Notes under the pieces: model-generated | Told to the model about the DNA's origin: nothing | Databases searched by the model: none | What the model saw: only the letters and a program-made list of their open reading frames with translations | Program-made: the position numbers and the translations under genes | Source of the DNA: Gemmatimonadota bacterium | Lineage (GTDB): Bacteria > ARS69 | DNA length: 64,000 bases | Direction: 5' to 3' | NCBI GenBank assembly: GCA_030747075.1 | Contig: JASLLL010000004.1 | Coordinates: 62,001-126,000, forward strand | In this document: in pieces, positions 61,572 through 64,000 of the stretch | Position numbering within the stretch: position 1 is the first letter of the stretch | How the letters are laid out: each line of letters begins with the position of its first letter

Positions 61572-61922
61572 TTGGTCGTCCGGCTCTTTCAGGGGTCGAT
61601 CGCAACGATTCTCGGCAGGATTGTGGCCGAGGACATCAGTGGAGCGTGGCGGCGGTACCTGGCATTCGCCATTTATGTGGTGGGCGTGTCCGGGGGTGTT
61701 CGTGTCTGGGATCTGGAGAAGTACATCACGCCCCGGCCCGAAGAGGCGGAAGCCATCGTCCTCAATGCGGAGCGGTGGACGCTGGAAGTCTACCGAACGA
61801 TCATCGGCACGCTTCAGGGTGTGGCGTGGATGCTGCTGGTGTTCTTCCTGTTCGCGCTGGTGGCGTATGTGATCGTTCGCGGACTGGAGGCGAAGCGGAC
61901 GACTCCGACAGCCGGGGAGTAG
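61572..61922 (+). CDS. Small two-helix membrane protein, start possibly missing
   Basis: 116 residues. Two hydrophobic helices (YLAFAIYVVGVSGGVRVW; VAWMLLVFFLFALVAYVIVRGL) flank a charged loop. The frame starts only with TTG 61572, no ribosome binding site, directly at the point where hypD is cut, so a few N-terminal residues may be lost. Family not recognised. Confidence 0.6.
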   Translation: MVVRLFQGSIATILGRIVAEDISGAWRRYLAFAIYVVGVSGGVRVWDLEKYITPRPEEAEAIVLNAERWTLEVYRTIIGTLQGVAWMLLVFFLFALVAYVIVRGLEAKRTTPTAGE

Positions 61923-61930
61923 ATCCCCGG

Positions 61931-62602
61931 TTATTCCTCCACGGGAGTAGGTGGCACGGACCCCTGAACGTACCGGAAGACCCATGTTGCCGCCGCGGCT
62001 CCGGCAATGGGTGCTGCGATGTACAGCCACAGCGCGTCCCACTGGCCGGAGACGATTGCCGGGCCGAGTGAACGCGCCGGGTTCATGGACGCACCGGTCA
62101 GCGGCCCGCCGAGAAGCGCTTCCCAGGTGACCGTTCCGCCGATGGCGACTCCGGCCATGATCCCCTTTTCCATGTGCCCGGTGGACACATTGAGGATGAC
62201 GAAGACCAGGAAGAAGGAGAGAGCCGTCTCCACCACCAGAGCCTGGGGTACCGTCACCGACGGCAGTGTCGCGCCCAGCGTCTCATGCTCGGGAAACAGC
62301 ACGCGCAAGAGAAGGGCGGCCGCGATCGCTCCTGCCAGCTGGCTTCCGATGTACGGGAGAACCGCCTTCCCTTCCAGGCGTCGGGCGAACAGGAAGCCGA
62401 GCGTGACCGCCGGGTTGATGTGCGCTCCGGAGATGTTGCCGATTGAGTAGATCATGGCCATGACGACCAATCCGAACACCACGCATACGCCCAGGTGCCC
62501 CAGCGTTCCCGGGAACAAGTCGTTGACGATGGCGGCTCCGCAACCCGCAAACACCAGCGCGAATGTGCCGACGCCCTCCGCGATGAACCGGTTTCCGTTC
62601 AT
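61931..62602 (-). CDS. MIP-family aquaporin
   Basis: 223 residues, six membrane helices and two NPA boxes (SGAHINPAVTLGFL; GASMNPARSLGPAI). The short length and the residue after the second box (NPARS) favour a water channel (AqpZ-like) over a glycerol facilitator (NPARD). ATG 62602 overlaps the upstream stop (ATGA). Confidence 0.93.
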   Translation of the reverse strand: MNGNRFIAEGVGTFALVFAGCGAAIVNDLFPGTLGHLGVCVVFGLVVMAMIYSIGNISGAHINPAVTLGFLFARRLEGKAVLPYIGSQLAGAIAAALLLRVLFPEHETLGATLPSVTVPQALVVETALSFFLVFVILNVSTGHMEKGIMAGVAIGGTVTWEALLGGPLTGASMNPARSLGPAIVSGQWDALWLYIAAPIAGAAAATWVFRYVQGSVPPTPVEE

Positions 62603-62979
62603 GAGTCTCCTCGCGCCCGGTGAGAGGGCGATCCGGCGGCTTCCGTAGTCTTCGCGGCCTGCTGAAACGAGCGCGCTCCTGCGGTCGCGTCCAGCCCGTA
62701 CTTCTCCCATGCGGCAATCAGCGACGGGCCGCCCCCTTCCGCCCATGCGGAGTCGTAGACGCGGAGCCCTTCGGTGAGCCACGCCTCGTCGCACTCTTCC
62801 CACCGGTTCAGCAACGCGGGGATGTTGTGGACGGCCTCCATGAGGTCCGCCAACCGCGCGCTCTCCCCTGCGGACAGGCCCTTCTCCTGCCCACGGTGTG
62901 CGGTCGCGCGGGCTTCGAGGATGGCGCGGGACAGAACTTCGAGACAGGCGGAGCGTTGAGGCTCCGGTGCGACAGACAT
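62599..62979 (-). CDS. Unknown small helical protein
   Basis: 126 residues, helical, Ala/Glu-rich (CLEVLSRAILEARATAHRGQEKGLSAGESARLADLMEAVHNIPALL...). No signal peptide or family recognised. ATG 62979 lies behind GGGGAACG. It is coupled to the aquaporin gene by a four-base overlap. Confidence 0.7.
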   Translation of the reverse strand: MSVAPEPQRSACLEVLSRAILEARATAHRGQEKGLSAGESARLADLMEAVHNIPALLNRWEECDEAWLTEGLRVYDSAWAEGGGPSLIAAWEKYGLDATAGARSFQQAAKTTEAAGSPSHRARGDS

Positions 62980-63171
62980 GGGCGTTCCCCTTCGATGGGC
63001 GTGCCGTACGGAGTCATGGCATGGATTGGCCGGTGGATGAAACCGGAGCACTGGCGGCAGTGTACGGGGTATCCATTCCCCGCGCCAGCTTCGCCTTGCC
63101 CGCGCGCCGCTGCCGCCGGGCCGTCCCCGCCGCCGTCGCCGTCCTTGCTGGAATCGTGCTACCTTCGCCCC

Positions 63172-64000
63172 ATGAACTCAACCCCGCTCTCTTTCGTGCT
63201 GGATGGTGTGGATCGCGACGTGGCGGTCGAATCCGGCGAGTCGCTTCTCGAGGTCCTTCGCGAACGCTGCGGCGTCCGTTCCGTGAAGGATGGATGCAGC
63301 CCGCAGGGTCAGTGCGGGTGTTGCCTCGTGCTGGTGGACGGTTCGCCAAAGCCCGCCTGCGCCGTCCCCGCCGCGAAAGTGGAGGGAAGGACCGTCACGA
63401 CACTCGCCGGTGTGCCGCAGGCGGATCGGGATCTTCTGGCGCTTTCCTTTGCCGCCGCGTCGGGAGTCCAGTGCGGGTTCTGCACGCCGGGGATTGCCCT
63501 TCGGGCGTACGCACTGGTGGCGCAAGACCCGGCGCCCGCCCGATCGACCATCGCGAAGGCGCTGCACGGTCACCTCTGTCGCTGCACGGGCTACACGAAA
63601 ATCCTCGACGCGATCGAGCTCTTTGCGGCCGTTCGACGCGGCGACGCATCGCCCCCGGAACCGGCGCGTTCCGGTGGCGCGGGCGAAGGCGTGGGCGTGC
63701 GGCTGCGGAAGTACTCGGCCGCCGAACTCACTCTCGGGGAGCGTCCGTTTGTCGACGATCTTTCACCGCCCGGCGTGCTTCACGGGGCTGTGGCGCTGTC
63801 CGCGCATGTCCGTGCGCGCGTTCTCTCCATCGACACCACGGAAGCGCGTGCGCTGCCGGGGGTGCACGCCGTGGCGACCGCTGGCGATGTCCCCGGAGAG
63901 CGTTTCTACGGGCTCATCGAGCGCGACTGGCCGGGGCTGGTCGCGCCGGGAGAGGAAGTGCGCTGTACAGGCGACATTCTCGCCGCCGTCGCGGCCGACA
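63172..64000 (+). CDS. Fused [2Fe-2S]/molybdenum hydroxylase, selenium-dependent XDH-like (3' end outside window)
   Basis: 276 codons are visible, open at the window end. Residues 1-160 are a two-cluster [2Fe-2S] domain (VKDGCSPQGQCGCCLVLVDG, QCGFCTPGIALRAYAL, HLCRCTGYTKIL). After a Pro/Gly linker the molybdenum domain begins (AAELTLGERPFVDDLSPPGVLHGAVALS, GVHAVATAGDVPGERFYGLIERDWPGLVAPGEEVRCTGD). Direct fusion of FeS and Mo domains and the VPG...DWP...GE block resemble selenium-dependent xanthine dehydrogenases rather than the separate-subunit enzyme at 45976. The link to Sec-SelD is inference. ATG 63172 has no strong ribosome site. Confidence 0.88.
   Translation, partial: MNSTPLSFVLDGVDRDVAVESGESLLEVLRERCGVRSVKDGCSPQGQCGCCLVLVDGSPKPACAVPAAKVEGRTVTTLAGVPQADRDLLALSFAAASGVQCGFCTPGIALRAYALVAQDPAPARSTIAKALHGHLCRCTGYTKILDAIELFAAVRRGDASPPEPARSGGAGEGVGVRLRKYSAAELTLGERPFVDDLSPPGVLHGAVALSAHVRARVLSIDTTEARALPGVHAVATAGDVPGERFYGLIERDWPGLVAPGEEVRCTGDILAAVAAD

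Noticed and set aside
1-64000. CRISPR arrays, prophage, IS elements, tRNA or rRNA genes
   Set aside because: No regularly spaced repeats, transposase, integrase or phage structural proteins, and no tRNA T-arm plus anticodon patterns were seen by eye; a tRNAscan/Infernal run would be decisive.

Overview
This window is a strongly GC-rich, densely coded bacterial chromosome segment. I recognise no plasmid, phage, IS element, CRISPR, rRNA or tRNA gene. The gene content suggests an uncultured Gram-negative lineage of the FCB type, with Candidatus Eisenbacteria as my best guess. The signs are large secreted LVIVD/choice-of-anchor proteins with C-terminal FlgD-like (T9SS-style) tails, YfhO-like membrane proteins, a bacilliredoxin YtxJ, and a mix of ETF-QO, molybdenum hydroxylases and NiFe-hydrogenase maturation genes. 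The phylum call is inference and needs marker-gene phylogeny.

Layout. 1-2.7 kb (minus): a secreted cyclophilin cut by the window edge, then an unknown gene translationally coupled to selD. SelD reads through an in-frame UGA at the position of its catalytic cysteine, followed by a perfect hairpin, so it is most likely a selenoprotein of 351 residues. 3-12.9 kb (plus): TolB-like/TPR protein, ETF-quinone oxidoreductase, YfhO-like membrane protein, NIF3 protein, an unknown gene behind a strong leader hairpin, DUF1460 amidase-like protein and a GlmU-like protein. 13-21.4 kb (plus): two tandem LVIVD paralogues, a VanY-type peptidase, a MarR regulator with a clear promoter and operator-like repeat, and a secreted glycosidase-like protein. 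21.4-22.1 kb: a gene-free, highly structured stretch. 22.1-32.6 kb: homocysteine methyltransferase/MTHFR fusion, membrane protein, M16 peptidase (minus), YchF GTPase, membrane phosphodiesterase, PD40 propeller (minus). 32.8-39.7 kb: YtxJ, MocA-like transferase, a TPR-sigma54 activator with a small secreted protein behind a sigma54-like promoter (minus), a MobB-MobA fusion and a beta-helix protein. 40-41.3 kb: C-terminal remnants of a multihaem cytochrome (minus) and a cytochrome b (plus) meeting head to head. 41.5-49.6 kb: cation/proton antiporter, DUF2325-like protein, RmuC and a three-subunit molybdenum hydroxylase. 49.7-58.8 kb: two small unknown genes, FadD, an operon of a glycerol kinase-hotdog fusion plus nitronate monooxygenase-like enzyme, a nickel permease, a glycosyltransferase, a phosphodiester glycosidase and a peroxiredoxin. 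58.9-61.6 kb (minus): hypD(truncated)-hypE-hypA-hypB with a terminator. 61.6-64 kb: small membrane protein, aquaporin, unknown gene and the start of a fused 2Fe-2S/molybdenum hydroxylase resembling selenium-dependent xanthine dehydrogenases.

How it fits together. A selenium/molybdenum theme recurs: Sec-SelD, MocA-like and MobAB cofactor enzymes, an XdhABC-type enzyme and a Se-XDH-like enzyme. A nickel/hydrogenase theme is formed by the permease and the hyp genes. The most notable observations are the Sec-SelD, the GlpK-hotdog fusion, the two junctions at about 40.69 and 61.57 kb where oppositely oriented genes both lack their 5' ends (deletion or assembly fault), and several well-formed regulatory elements.
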